64,000 bases of DNA from Acinetobacter venetianus RAG-1 = CIP 110063 (GCF_000368585.1 NZ_KB849558.1:248001-312000); one strand, 5' to 3'; numbered from the stretch's first letter, positions 38,414-48,201 are shown. Numbers and translations are program-made. Notes: generated by a model from the letters alone, not told the origin.

Positions 38414-41290
38414 TTAAATGGAATATCTTGCGGTTGACAATTGCATATGTTTTTGAAGAAATTCTGTTGCATGTGCAGCCGTTAATGGCTTCGCAAATAA
38501 GTAACCCTGTAATATGTCACAATTTTGTCGTTTCAGATAATCTCTTTGTTGCTCAGTTTCAACACCTTCCGCTACGACTTTTAAGCCAATCGTTCTTCCC
38601 ATTGCAATCATGGCATTAACTATCGCATCTTGTTTTGGATTGCCAATTTTTGAAATAAACGCACGGTCAATTTTTAAAATGTCAATTGGATATTCGGTTA
38701 AGTAGGCGAGTGATGAATAGCCTGTACCGAAGTCATCTAGTGCAATCGAAATATGACGTTCTTTGATGGCACATAAAACTGTTTTAACACTTTCAGTATT
38801 TTCTAAAAACGCTGACTCAGTGATTTCTAGTTCTAAGTTTTCACCAGATATTGCATATTGTTCGAGTACGTCATCAATATCATGTAGTAATTGGCCACGT
38901 AAAATCTGTTGTGCAACGATATTTACTGCAACGTGAATATCTGCAAAACCTAAGTTTTTCCATATCTGAAGTTGCTTAGCCGCTTCATATAAGACAAATC
39001 GACCAATATCAGAAATTAAACTGGTACTTTCTGCTAATGGGATGAAAATATCAGGCATGATCAAACCTTTAGTTGGATGGTTCCAACGAATTAAGGCTTC
39101 AAAACCACTGATATGAGAGGATTGCGCTGTAATTTTTGGCTGATAATAGACAACTAACTCATTATTCTGAATTGCTTTTCTAAGGTCTAACTCTAAATCT
39201 GTATGTTTAGCAACAAAATTGGTTCGTTCAGTTGAATAGTATCTAATCGTGTTGCCACCTAAACGCTTTGCCTCCGTGAGTGCTTGTTCTGCATGAGTAT
39301 TTAAATTATCAACTTGTCTACCATGTTCTGGATAGATTGCAACACCAATAGAGATACTTACTACGTATTCTTGATCAGCAATATAAAACGGTTTGCTGAA
39401 CGCCTCGACAATATTGTTGCAGAGTTGGTGAATTGGCGGATGAATCGGCGACATTTCATAAATGATGGCAAAGTCATCTGCACTTAAATGTGCAACCAGT
39501 AATGCATCAATATTACTGATACGCAAACGCTGTGCCACTTGTTTTAATAGCTCGTTACCTGCTTGATTGCTTAGCAATTCATTCAGTGCTCTGAAGCGGT
39601 CAATATTGAGACGAATGACCGCAAGATGTTGAATCGAAGCTTCATTTACCAAGTATTGATGCAGTTGTTGGTGATAATAAAAACGATTTGGTAGATCGGT
39701 GAGAGTATCGTAATTGGTTAAATAAGATAAGCGTTGTTCTTGATGCTTACGTTCAGTTTGATCTGAAACAATACCGATATAATTAATAACACGATCTGCC
39801 TCATCTTTAACCGCGTTGATATGCATCCACAAGAAACATGATTTTTCTGAAACATAGGTTTCTTGATATTCACCTTCGTACTCATGCTCTTCAAATAATG
39901 TATCAAGGATCGAAAGATGAAAATTAAGGTGGTGCTGCTTACTTTGCTTAGTAATTTCAAAAATATGTTTATTTAAAATAAATTGTTTATCTAAACCAGT
40001 CAGTTGTTCGTATTTGGGGTTGATTTCTAAATAGTGGAAGTTGTCATCTAAAATGAAAATACCTTCAGAGGCTTGTTCAAATACACTTGCTGCAAGTTTA
40101 AGTCTTTCTTGATCTTTTTTCTCTTGATTAATATCACGATGAATACCAACCATACGAAGTGGAGTCCCATCTTTAGGGTTTCTTTGGATGACTTGTCCTA
40201 CATCATGAATCCAAGACCATTCACCATTCGGACGCTTGATACGAAAGGTTTCCTCATAACGATCATTTAAACCGCATAAGTGATTGTAGAGCGTATTTTT
40301 AACACGATCTGCATCATCAGGATGAACAATTTTTTCGAGTAGTGAATAATGATTTTCTGAATTTCGAGTTACTTCTTTGAGATGTGAGTTGGTAATGCCG
40401 ACAGTGTGGTTTTCTAAATTCCAATCCCACGGGCGGATGCCCGCTGTTTCATGGGCAAAAGCTAAGTTTTGTCGATGTTCTTGCAAGCTCTCGTTCATTT
40501 CAGTGAGATCAAATGTCCGCTCACGTACCTTTTGTTCTAATAGGTGATTATTAAATTGTAATTGCGCTTCGATGTCTTTGGATTTGTTAACTTCACGTTG
40601 CAACTGCTGACATAACTCTTCTGTCCATTGATTGTGCTGTTCTGCTACATCAATCAGTTGTTTATTTTTCTCTAGAACTTGGAATAGACGTTTATGAATT
40701 TTGAATGTCGCTTGAGCGCATAGCAAAGTTGCGAAAAATGAGAGGTAATAAGCAATATAAAAAAGCGTGTGTTCTTGATCTTTATGCAATAGTTGCGAAA
40801 TAACTAAAGGGCTAATACTTGGAATGAAAAATAAGAAGAAATAGCGAATATGCTGCGTTAAAAAAGTAAGTGCAATAATATGCGACGATGTCAGTAGAAA
40901 GGCGGTTAACGTTAAAATATGCGGGCTTGAAATGTTTGGAACATCTCTGGCTAAAAAGTAATTAATGATGATTGCGCCCAAGCCTAGAAGTAAGCCTGTT
41001 ACGAAACAAATGACCTGAAAAATTAAATTGGTTTTTTTTGCATAGCGGACAGAAGAATATTGTTTTAAAGAAACATGGCAGACAGTGTAAAAAATAAGTA
41101 GAACAACAAGCGTTAGAACTGTCCAAATTGAAAAAACGTTTAGATCAAATGAGTAGAAAAAGCCAAATAAAACATAATCTAATAGAGTGAGGCAAAACAC
41201 GCTTATGACAAATAAACGTACATGATTAGGATAGTTAATTTGATCCGTATAGATAAATTGTGGCAAATTTTTTTCCTGAGCCCCTAACAT
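38414..41290 (-). CDS. Membrane PAS-GGDEF-EAL protein with degenerate GGDEF
   Basis: A cyclic-di-GMP signalling protein of 958 residues. Six or seven membrane helices (about 25-215) precede a coiled coil (about 220-290). Two PAS domains follow (about 290-410 and 410-530; the first has FRIKRPNGEWSWIHDVGQV). The GGDEF domain (about 535-690) has LSADDF in place of GGDEF, so cyclase activity is unlikely. The EAL domain keeps its catalytic signature: GFEALIRWNHP, LEITESAF, LDDFGTGYSSLAYL, KIDRAFI, VVAEGVET and QGYLFAKPL. It is therefore probably a phosphodiesterase tuned by the membrane, PAS and degenerate GGDEF parts. It stands alone. Confidence 0.9.
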   Translation of the reverse strand: MLGAQEKNLPQFIYTDQINYPNHVRLFVISVFCLTLLDYVLFGFFYSFDLNVFSIWTVLTLVVLLIFYTVCHVSLKQYSSVRYAKKTNLIFQVICFVTGLLLGLGAIIINYFLARDVPNISSPHILTLTAFLLTSSHIIALTFLTQHIRYFFLFFIPSISPLVISQLLHKDQEHTLFYIAYYLSFFATLLCAQATFKIHKRLFQVLEKNKQLIDVAEQHNQWTEELCQQLQREVNKSKDIEAQLQFNNHLLEQKVRERTFDLTEMNESLQEHRQNLAFAHETAGIRPWDWNLENHTVGITNSHLKEVTRNSENHYSLLEKIVHPDDADRVKNTLYNHLCGLNDRYEETFRIKRPNGEWSWIHDVGQVIQRNPKDGTPLRMVGIHRDINQEKKDQERLKLAASVFEQASEGIFILDDNFHYLEINPKYEQLTGLDKQFILNKHIFEITKQSKQHHLNFHLSILDTLFEEHEYEGEYQETYVSEKSCFLWMHINAVKDEADRVINYIGIVSDQTERKHQEQRLSYLTNYDTLTDLPNRFYYHQQLHQYLVNEASIQHLAVIRLNIDRFRALNELLSNQAGNELLKQVAQRLRISNIDALLVAHLSADDFAIIYEMSPIHPPIHQLCNNIVEAFSKPFYIADQEYVVSISIGVAIYPEHGRQVDNLNTHAEQALTEAKRLGGNTIRYYSTERTNFVAKHTDLELDLRKAIQNNELVVYYQPKITAQSSHISGFEALIRWNHPTKGLIMPDIFIPLAESTSLISDIGRFVLYEAAKQLQIWKNLGFADIHVAVNIVAQQILRGQLLHDIDDVLEQYAISGENLELEITESAFLENTESVKTVLCAIKERHISIALDDFGTGYSSLAYLTEYPIDILKIDRAFISKIGNPKQDAIVNAMIAMGRTIGLKVVAEGVETEQQRDYLKRQNCDILQGYLFAKPLTAAHATEFLQKHMQLSTARYSI

Positions 41291-41402
41291 ATAAAGAATA
41301 GTCCTTTTAATTTTTTATCTATGTTCACAGTCTATGTTTTTTTGTAAACACAATAGCGTTTTATTTTAAATTACAGCTAAACCAAATCGAAAGCAATGCC
41401 AA

Positions 41403-42125
41403 TCATGCTTTGATGCTGAAGTGATAATTTAAAATAGACAAAGCAACGACTGGAGCGGTTTCAGTCCTTAAAACACGATCTCCAATACACCAGTTTTGAA
41501 AATTGTTTTGGTTGGCAGTTTCAATTTCTACTTCACTTAAACCGCCTTCTGGACCAATAAGTAAAGCAAGATGATTGTCACTTTTTAGCAAGACATTTTC
41601 TTGATTTTTATTTGGTGCAAGCACAAAACGAGATGTAGGTAATTCAGATTTTACCCAATCATTCAGCGCAATCGGCGGAAGAATTTGGGGAACTTTATTT
41701 AATCCACATTGTTCGCAGGCCGCGATAGCAACAGATTGCCAATGGTCTAATTTTTTTTGATCTCGATCATATTTTAGACGCATTTCGCAGCGGTCACTGG
41801 TTAAGAGTTGAATCGTCGTAACACCAAGTTCAGTTGCTTTCTGAATCGCATAATCCATGCGATCACCTTTGCTCATGACTTGACCTAAAATTACGTTAAA
41901 TGGTGCAGTTCGATCTAACTCATTAAATTGATCAACCGAAACAAAGGCATTTTTCTTATTAATTTCAGTGAGTGTTACGAGGTATTCACCACCTTTTCCA
42001 TTGAAAAAGATGGCTTGTTCTTGCTCTTTTGCTCGAAGCACACGTACCCAATGATGAAATACTGATTCTGTTAATTCGATTGTATTTCCAGTATTTAATT
42101 CAGTTTCGATATAAAAACGATTCAT
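41403..42125 (-). CDS. rsmE: 16S rRNA m3U1498 methyltransferase RsmE
   Basis: SPOUT-class enzyme that methylates U1498 of 16S rRNA. It has 240 residues. The N-terminal PUA-like domain begins MNRFYIETEL; the knot contains LLIGPEGGLSEVEIE and the C-terminal LGDRVLR-type segment (IGDRVLRTETAPVVALSILNYHF). It follows metF by 22 bp on the same strand and is probably cotranscribed with it. Confidence 0.94.
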   Translation of the reverse strand: MNRFYIETELNTGNTIELTESVFHHWVRVLRAKEQEQAIFFNGKGGEYLVTLTEINKKNAFVSVDQFNELDRTAPFNVILGQVMSKGDRMDYAIQKATELGVTTIQLLTSDRCEMRLKYDRDQKKLDHWQSVAIAACEQCGLNKVPQILPPIALNDWVKSELPTSRFVLAPNKNQENVLLKSDNHLALLIGPEGGLSEVEIETANQNNFQNWCIGDRVLRTETAPVVALSILNYHFSIKA

Positions 42126-42147
42126 GCTTAGGTACGGCTCTTACAAA

Positions 42148-42984
42148 TTAGTTCAAACCAAGATCAACAACGAGTTGTCGAGTTGGTTCTGTTTGGTTCA
42201 TTGAGTAGAAGTGAAGTGTTGGTGCACCACCAGCAATTAAACGTTCACAAAGCTTAACAATCACTTCATGACCGAAAGCCTTAATGCTTGCGCTGTCATC
42301 ACCATAGGCTGCAAGTTGCTTACGAATCCAGCGTGGGATCTCTGCACCTGTACCATCAGCAAAGCGAATTAAGTTGCTTGCATTTGTAATTGGCATGATG
42401 CCTGGTGCAACTGGAATATTCACTCCAGCTTTTTCTAGACGGTCAATGAAATAGAAATAAGCATCTGGATTGAAGAAGAATTGAGTAATTCCCGCATTTG
42501 CACCAGCTTGAACTTTTTCTACAAAACGCTTGATGTCTGCATCGAAGCTTTCTGCTTGTGGATGCATTTCTGGATAAGCTGCCACTTCGATATGGAAGTG
42601 ATCGCCAGAATGCTCACGAATAAAACGTACCAGGTCTTGTGCATAAGGGAGTTCGCCAAGACCAACTTGTCCTGATGGTAAATCACCACGCAACGCAACG
42701 ATACGGTCAATACCTTGAGATTTATACAAATCGAGTAACTCAGCGATACGAGCTTTATCATCACCGATACAAGACAAGTGAGGTGCAACAGGCGTGCCTT
42801 TACCATTAAAGTCATCAATTGCTGCTAAAGTTCGTTCACGAGTAGAACCACCAGCACCATAAGTGATCGAGAAGAACTCAGGGTTGAGTAATTGTAGCTC
42901 TTGATGAACGACTCGTAATTTTTCTGCACCAGCGTCAGTTTTTGGTGGGAAAAATTCAAAAGAAATAGGAACACGTTTCGTCAT
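42148..42984 (-). CDS. metF: 5,10-methylenetetrahydrofolate reductase MetF
   Basis: FAD enzyme that makes 5-methyltetrahydrofolate for methionine synthesis. It has 278 residues, starting PISFEFFPPKTDAGAEKL, with SITYGAGGSTRERTLAA, HLSCIGDD, RGDLPSG and the segment GITQFFFNPDAYFYFIDRL. It is separated from ahcY by a terminator but shares its direction, so readthrough would join the activated-methyl cycle genes. Confidence 0.96.
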   Translation of the reverse strand: MTKRVPISFEFFPPKTDAGAEKLRVVHQELQLLNPEFFSITYGAGGSTRERTLAAIDDFNGKGTPVAPHLSCIGDDKARIAELLDLYKSQGIDRIVALRGDLPSGQVGLGELPYAQDLVRFIREHSGDHFHIEVAAYPEMHPQAESFDADIKRFVEKVQAGANAGITQFFFNPDAYFYFIDRLEKAGVNIPVAPGIMPITNASNLIRFADGTGAEIPRWIRKQLAAYGDDSASIKAFGHEVIVKLCERLIAGGAPTLHFYSMNQTEPTRQLVVDLGLN

Positions 42985-43019
42985 TTCAAATCCTTTTTAA
43001 AATTGCTTAGAAATTTTAG

Positions 43020-43050
43020 AAAAAAGGGCAGTCCGTAAAACGTCTGCCCT
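43020..43050 (-). terminator. Terminator between ahcY and metF
   Basis: Seven-base-pair perfect stem (43025-43031 with 43044-43050) followed by six T's on the minus strand, eight bases after the ahcY stop. Confidence 0.78.
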
Positions 43051-43057
43051 CTATTTC

Positions 43058-44440
43058 TTAGTACTTGTAAGCGTCAGATTTGAATGGACCTTCTACAGGA
43101 ACACCGAGGTAATCTGCTTGAACTTGAGTTAATTGTGTCAACACACCGCCAAAACCAACAACCATTGCAGCAGCAACTTCTTCATCTAATTTCTTAGGAA
43201 GAACTTCTACGCGAATCGCAGCTTGTTTTTGGTCAGCAGGCAAATCAGCAAATTTTTCAGCGAACAAATGCATTTGACCTAAGACTTGGTTCGCAAAAGA
43301 ACCATCCATAATACGAGATGGATGACCTGTTGCATTACCGAGATTCACTAAACGCCCTTCAGAAAGAAGGATTAGATAATTGCTTTCATCTTCTGAACGA
43401 TACACTTGGTGTACTTGAGGTTTTACTTCAACCCATTTGTAACCACGTAAATATGCTGTGTCAATTTCAGTGTCAAAGTGACCGATGTTACAAACAACTG
43501 CACCAGCTTTTAAGCTATCCAACATTGCTGAGTCACAAACATGGTAGTTACCTGTTGTGGTCACAACAAGATCAGTGTTACCTAATAGATCATGGTTGAT
43601 GTCTTCTTTCTTACCAGTTTGTACGCCATTTTTGTATGGAGATACAACTTCGTAACCATCCATACATGCTTGCATTGCACAGATTGGATCAACTTCAGTC
43701 ACACGAACGATCATGCCTTCTTGGCGTAAAGATTGAGCAGAACCTTTACCAACGTCACCGTAACCAATCACAAGCGCACGACGACCAGAAAGCAACATAT
43801 CAGTCGCGCGTTTGATTGCATCATTTAATGAATGACGGCAGCCGTATTTGTTGTCGTTCTTAGATTTTGTGATTGAATCGTTGACATTGATTGCTGGAAC
43901 TTTAAGTGAACCATCTTTCCACATTTCTAACAGACGTTGAACACCTGTCGTTGTTTCTTCAGTAATACCGTGAATACGTTCTAAAAGCGCAGGGTATTTT
44001 TCATGAACAAGTGCAGTTAAGTCACCGCCATCATCCAAGATCATGTTGGCATCCCAAGGCTGACCATTAACATTGATCTGTTGTTCTAAACACCAAACGT
44101 ATTCTTCTTCAGTTTCGCCTTTCCAAGCAAATACTGGAACACCACTTGCAGCGATCGCAGCAGCAGCATGATCTTGAGTAGAGAAGATGTTGCAAGATGT
44201 CCAACGAACTTCTGCACCAAGCTCAACTAATGTTTCAATTAAAACAGCAGTTTGGATTGTCATGTGGATACAACCCAAGATTTTTGCGCCCGCAAGAGGT
44301 TTAGCAGCTGAATAACGCTTACGTAAGCCGATCAAAGCTGGCATTTCTGCTTCAGCAAGTTTGATCTCTTTACGACCGTAGTCAGCAAGGGAAATATCAG
44401 CAACTTTATAATCTGTAAATGAAGCATTCACCGCGTTCAT
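43058..44440 (-). CDS. ahcY: S-adenosylhomocysteine hydrolase
   Basis: Splits S-adenosylhomocysteine into adenosine and homocysteine and so removes the inhibitor of methyltransferases. It has 460 residues. Signatures are [23 protein letters not shown], the NAD-binding [30 protein letters not shown] and the C-terminal [21 protein letters not shown] site precedes the ATG. An SAH riboswitch lies in its leader (44478-44577), so it should be turned on when SAH builds up. Confidence 0.97.
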   Translation of the reverse strand: MNAVNASFTDYKVADISLADYGRKEIKLAEAEMPALIGLRKRYSAAKPLAGAKILGCIHMTIQTAVLIETLVELGAEVRWTSCNIFSTQDHAAAAIAASGVPVFAWKGETEEEYVWCLEQQINVNGQPWDANMILDDGGDLTALVHEKYPALLERIHGITEETTTGVQRLLEMWKDGSLKVPAINVNDSITKSKNDNKYGCRHSLNDAIKRATDMLLSGRRALVIGYGDVGKGSAQSLRQEGMIVRVTEVDPICAMQACMDGYEVVSPYKNGVQTGKKEDINHDLLGNTDLVVTTTGNYHVCDSAMLDSLKAGAVVCNIGHFDTEIDTAYLRGYKWVEVKPQVHQVYRSEDESNYLILLSEGRLVNLGNATGHPSRIMDGSFANQVLGQMHLFAEKFADLPADQKQAAIRVEVLPKKLDEEVAAAMVVGFGGVLTQLTQVQADYLGVPVEGPFKSDAYKY

Positions 44441-44477
44441 CAGGATCTCCTAGAAAAAATAGTATGGATCATTCTGT

Positions 44478-44577
44478 TCGCGGATGCCGTTGTTGGTTAA
44501 AGCGAATGTTCAACCGATCGTCGAGCCTGGCAAATTGATCTTTAGTGCCGATCACTTGTCGCAGCATCCCTCGACTA
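44478..44577 (-). ncRNA. S-adenosylhomocysteine (SAH) riboswitch of ahcY
   Basis: On the minus strand the leader reads, in order, the consensus blocks of the SAH riboswitch: GAGGGATGCTGCGAC, then GCCAGGCTCG, then AACGGCATCCGCG. Stem P1 pairs 44570-44575 (GTCGAG) with 44520-44525 (CTCGAC). A pseudoknot pairs GGATGC (44564-44569) with GCATCC (44482-44487). The element ends about 38 bases before the ahcY ATG. The known class activates ahcY on binding SAH. Recognised by hand. Confidence 0.9.
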
Positions 44578-44691
44578 GGGCAATATAATACTTGGAAATC
44601 ACTTTTGTTCCAATGTTATTTTTATGACAGATGGTCAGAAAATGAAAGATTGAGGAGGGGGAAAGATAAAAGAAAAATTGTTAATCGTATT

Positions 44692-44721
44692 TTAGGGTTT
44701 CTTATCCTTTTGAAACCCTAA
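44692..44721 (-). terminator. Hairpin after the 68-residue gene
   Basis: Ten-base-pair perfect stem (44692-44701 with 44712-44721) with a 10-nt loop, 16 bp past the stop of the small gene and upstream of the ahcY riboswitch. The T-tract is poor, so termination is probable but not certain. Confidence 0.6.
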
Positions 44722-44737
44722 TCAGCAAAATTTACCA

Positions 44738-44944
44738 TTATGCTTTTAAATGATCTTCGAATTCTTCGCCAAGTTGCATGGCTAAAGCATTACCAGAAAG
44801 ATCACAAGTCACCAAACCATATTCTTTTTTAAAACTAAAAGTAAAGCCACGATTGTCTGCTAAGTTTTTAACTGAATATCCTAATTTCTCTAACCAAATA
44901 CGAAAAGCGACTAAATTCTTTGCTTTAACAACTCTGTTTTTCAT
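44738..44944 (-). CDS. 68-residue conserved small protein, unknown function
   Basis: MKNRVVKAKNLVAFRIWLEKLG at 44944 was chosen as start because AAGGAG lies 8 bases upstream; the frame runs 23 residues further without support. The 68 residues are basic at the N-terminus and acidic at the end (EEFEDHLKA), with no signal peptide or membrane helix. RIWLEKLGYSVKNLADNRGFTFSFKKEYGLVTC suggests a compact alpha/beta fold. I do not recognise the family. Confidence 0.62.
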   Translation of the reverse strand: MKNRVVKAKNLVAFRIWLEKLGYSVKNLADNRGFTFSFKKEYGLVTCDLSGNALAMQLGEEFEDHLKA

Positions 44945-45240
44945 AGCAGAACTCCTTGTGAACTTGTAATTATTAATAAGGGTGTCTTGAAAATTTTTAA
45001 AGGGGTGATGCATATATTTATTTTTCGGCTTGTAAATATTGTAAAACTGAAGTAATCAAAAAAGATTGGTTTAAAAATTAGATTTTATATGTACTTGTAT
45101 TTTAATTATAAAATTAACGTTGGTCGCAAAATAAGCAATTGCTATTGTTAAGTTTTTCGTATTTTAAGATGTAAAAAATAATTTCATTTTTCACTTTATT
45201 GCTAAAGTGAAAAATGAGTACCCAGCGAGGAAGTTCTTGT

Positions 45241-45972
45241 TTAGAGCTGATCTTTTAAACTGCGAATTCGAGCAAAGTCTTCAGCACTTTCTGTACGCAG
45301 GAAAGGGTTAGTTTCTAGCTCTAATTCAATTGTACTTGGCAGTGTGATTTGCCCCGCATCTCTCAGTGCTTGAACTTCTCTAAAGCGTTCTTGCAACGCG
45401 ACATTATGTGGTTCAACGGTTAAGGCAAACTCGGCATTCGCTAATGTATATTCATGTGTACAGTACACTTTGGTTTGAATAGGCAAAGCTGCGAGCCGAT
45501 TGAGTGAATGATACATTTGCTCGGCAGTCCCTTCGAATAAACGACCACAACCCATCGCAAATAGTGTATCTCCACAGAATAAGCTGTCGATTTCTTCAAT
45601 AAAATAGGTGATATGACCGAGAGTATGACCAGGGGTTGCAATAATCTCAATTTTGAGATGATTAAAGTGGAAATGATCATTGTTTTGCAATGGATTTGAA
45701 ATTAAAGATATTTTACTTAGCTCATCACGAGGGCCATAAACGGGAATATTTTGATCTGCCAATAAGCCTGAAACTCCATCCGTATGATCGCGATGCCAAT
45801 GTGTCAGCCATATTTGCTTTAACTGTAATTGCTGTTCGGCGCAGAACTGTGTCACAAGATGTGCCTCAGTAGGATCAATGACGACAACTTCTTTGGTATG
45901 CGTATCTTCCAATAACCAAATATAATTTTTTAAGGCGTTTTTAACGTCAATTGCATGAATTTTATAATGCAT
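45241..45972 (-). CDS. gloB: Hydroxyacylglutathione hydrolase (glyoxalase II)
   Basis: Zinc enzyme that hydrolyses S-lactoylglutathione in methylglyoxal detoxification. It has 243 residues. The metallo-beta-lactamase motif THWHRDHTDG is near residues 54-63, further ligands lie in ATPGHTLGHI and FCGDTLFAMGCGRLFEG, and the glyoxalase II C-terminal domain includes CTHEYTLANAEFAL. Downstream an AT-rich stem (45188-45197 with 45204-45213) may act as terminator. Confidence 0.94.
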   Translation of the reverse strand: MHYKIHAIDVKNALKNYIWLLEDTHTKEVVVIDPTEAHLVTQFCAEQQLQLKQIWLTHWHRDHTDGVSGLLADQNIPVYGPRDELSKISLISNPLQNNDHFHFNHLKIEIIATPGHTLGHITYFIEEIDSLFCGDTLFAMGCGRLFEGTAEQMYHSLNRLAALPIQTKVYCTHEYTLANAEFALTVEPHNVALQERFREVQALRDAGQITLPSTIELELETNPFLRTESAEDFARIRSLKDQL

Positions 45973-46148
45973 AGCCGAATCCTAAATCTTTGTTTCAAGA
46001 GGTTATTGTGCGGCCAATTGTGAAATTTAACCGATTGTATTAGTTTAAGTGTAAAAGATTCATAGTGCAAAAGCTGTAGGAGTTCGATGTGTTTTACTGA
46101 CTTTTTAGGGCAGTATATGACGACTGAAATCAGCCATTATCTTTATGG

Positions 46149-46176
46149 TTGACAAGTGTAGTATTTTGAATAAAGA
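46149..46176 (+). promoter_or_regulatory. Candidate sigma-70 promoter of the 46342-48188 operon
   Basis: Perfect -35 TTGACA (46149-46154), 16-bp spacer, and TAAAGA as -10 (46171-46176). It lies in the 369-bp gap between gloB and the operon; a second TTGACT lies at about 46217. The rest of the gap, which is AT-rich, shows nothing else I can name. Confidence 0.45.
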
Positions 46177-46341
46177 TGATATAAAAGGTTTATAAGTTAA
46201 TGATTTACATTCACCTTGACTCGAATAACAGATATTTAATTTAAGCTAAATAATTTAAAAGATTACAGTGAATAAGATAAGTATAGAGTGAATGCATAAG
46301 ATCGAATGTAGGGAAATCATAAGAAGAAAGCGAGGGAAGTT

Positions 46342-47328
46342 ATGTCTGATTTGGTAGATCATGAAGTTGTTGTTATCTTCAAAAAATATTTACACCCTTT
46401 GTCTGCCAAGCTTACCGAAATGTTGAATGAGCACTTTAGTCACCAAACTGAGCGTCGGGGCTGTGGTTATACTCAAGCAACACGGGTGATTGCAGAATTT
46501 GTTTCTCAACCGCGTGATCTGATCGGTTTTCAAGACTTTAGAATTTTTGAAGAATATGAAACCAAGGGTTTAAAGAATATTTTAAATCAAGCTTCTTTAT
46601 ATGGTTTGGAGCTAGGAACTTGGCGCAATTTGGACACCAATCCAGAGGTGAAAACTTGCCTAGGAAAACTCAATTCGCAAGAAACGTTTGCACAAAATTT
46701 AAAGCAGGAAGTTGATTTTCAAGCGACTTTAAGAACCTTGTATCAACATGCTGAACTTGAAGAAAGTATTTTAATTTGTCAGTTACTCGCGGATATTATT
46801 CTCCCGCAAGATGCTAAAAATTTAGAAATGATTGAGTGTGAGTCTTTGGAGGAAAAGCCAAAAGTAGGCTCATGTCCAATGGCGGAAAAATTCTTCTTAC
46901 GTATTGCACATCATCGGTTACTCAGACAAGGTGAAATCAATATCTTTGTAGATGAGCAAGACCAGCCTATTATGATGGAAAAGATGAATATGGGTGACAA
47001 TCACTCCTGTATCAGCTTAGTGCCGTTAATGATGAATGGGGTAAGGTTACCTGCAGGGAGTCTATTTTCTGCAAATTATGATTTAGATCACTTGGACAAA
47101 CATCAGAATCAGCAATACAAAGGTTATGTCATTCCTATTTCACAAATGAACGGTTTTTGGTTTTTACGGTTAACCACTTTAGCTGTTTCTCCGCAAAATC
47201 GTGCGCGTGCATTTGGTTATCATTTTAAACAGCAAGTGGATAATGGGTTGTTCCGACCAGATACAACTGAGTTGAGCCAACTCATGGAAATTGCTCAAGA
47301 TCAAATATGCGTAGGACATCCATGCTAA
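46342..47328 (+). CDS. Unrecognised 328-residue protein coupled to a deacetylase-family gene
   Basis: I do not recognise this family. The protein is soluble, with no signal peptide or membrane helix, and is rich in Leu, Glu and Gln. It starts MSDLVDHEVVVIFKKYLHPL after GAGGGAAG. The first half (to about 165) looks largely helical. The second half, from GSCPMAEKFFLRIAHHRLLRQG on, looks more beta-rich, with clustered cysteines (CPM, NHSCISL and a C-terminal CVGHPC). Its last 7 bases overlap the deacetylase-family gene, so the two are translationally coupled and probably act together. Confidence 0.7.
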   Translation: MSDLVDHEVVVIFKKYLHPLSAKLTEMLNEHFSHQTERRGCGYTQATRVIAEFVSQPRDLIGFQDFRIFEEYETKGLKNILNQASLYGLELGTWRNLDTNPEVKTCLGKLNSQETFAQNLKQEVDFQATLRTLYQHAELEESILICQLLADIILPQDAKNLEMIECESLEEKPKVGSCPMAEKFFLRIAHHRLLRQGEINIFVDEQDQPIMMEKMNMGDNHSCISLVPLMMNGVRLPAGSLFSANYDLDHLDKHQNQQYKGYVIPISQMNGFWFLRLTTLAVSPQNRARAFGYHFKQQVDNGLFRPDTTELSQLMEIAQDQICVGHPC

Positions 47329-48188
47329 AAGCTTGTTATTCTCCGCGCTATTATGCCCAAACGCATACCAACAGCATGGAAAAATTGACCGCAGTTGCGG
47401 ATGTACTGTATGAAAATAAAATGGTTGAGCTCATTGATCCTGGAATGATTGATGTAGAAATTTTAAAGAAATTGCACAATCCGCAATATGTTGAAGCTTT
47501 TATCTCAGGTGAATCTGCTTTTGCCACGGTGCAAGGATTTAAACCTTGGAATACGCAATTACGTGATGCGATTTTATCCGTTCAGGCGGGGCAGTTATTG
47601 GGAGCGGAAATCGCATTAAAAGAGGGTATTGCTGCAAATATTGCACAGGGCTTTCATCATGCAAGTTATGAGTCAGGCGCTGCATATTGCACATTCAATG
47701 GTTTAGCGCTGGTAGCAAAGCAACTCCCTGAAAAAAGAATCTTTATTTTGGATTGCGATCAGCATGGTGGCGATGGTACAGCAATATTTACCAACCGAAT
47801 GACCAATCTAGTCAACTTTGGGATTTTTGGTATCCGTTTCGGCTGTAAAGCGAATGAACGCAGTCTGACCCGATATATTCATCCAAAACAAGGTAATTTT
47901 GATCTCTATCGAGAAGCGATCTTTGAAGCGTTTAATTATGCTTCCCGTTGGGAGGCGGATCTTATAATTTATCAAGCAGGAATGGATTGTCATCAACTGG
48001 ATAAATATGGTTCTAAATGGTTTACAACAGAGTTGTTGTTTGAACGAGATCGATTGGTTTTTGAAATGGCAAAAAAAATGAAAATTCCGATGTTGTTTGT
48101 ATTGGCGGGGGGATATCAGGAGCTTGAGGATTTAGTTCCATTGCATGTCAATACATTCAAGGCTGCGAACGAAATCTACTTTCCATAG
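47322..48188 (+). CDS. Histone-deacetylase-family zinc hydrolase
   Basis: Member of the arginase/HDAC fold family that removes acyl groups from lysine, acetylpolyamines or similar amides. It has 288 residues. The catalytic pieces are present: His-His 112-113 (GFHHASYESGAAYCTFN), Asp144 and the zinc ligands Asp146 and His148 (DCDQHGGDGT), Asp222 (AGMDCHQLD) and Tyr265 (LAGGYQ). ATG 47322 with AGGA was chosen; ATG 47307 is possible. The substrate cannot be told. It overlaps the upstream unknown gene. Confidence 0.87.
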   Translation: MLKACYSPRYYAQTHTNSMEKLTAVADVLYENKMVELIDPGMIDVEILKKLHNPQYVEAFISGESAFATVQGFKPWNTQLRDAILSVQAGQLLGAEIALKEGIAANIAQGFHHASYESGAAYCTFNGLALVAKQLPEKRIFILDCDQHGGDGTAIFTNRMTNLVNFGIFGIRFGCKANERSLTRYIHPKQGNFDLYREAIFEAFNYASRWEADLIIYQAGMDCHQLDKYGSKWFTTELLFERDRLVFEMAKKMKIPMLFVLAGGYQELEDLVPLHVNTFKAANEIYFP

Positions 48189-48201
48189 GAAATTAAAATG
48201 T

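Noticed and set aside
44738-44944. Small gene as toxin or antitoxin
   Set aside because: No partner gene lies next to it and its sequence shows no toxin or DNA-binding motif I know.
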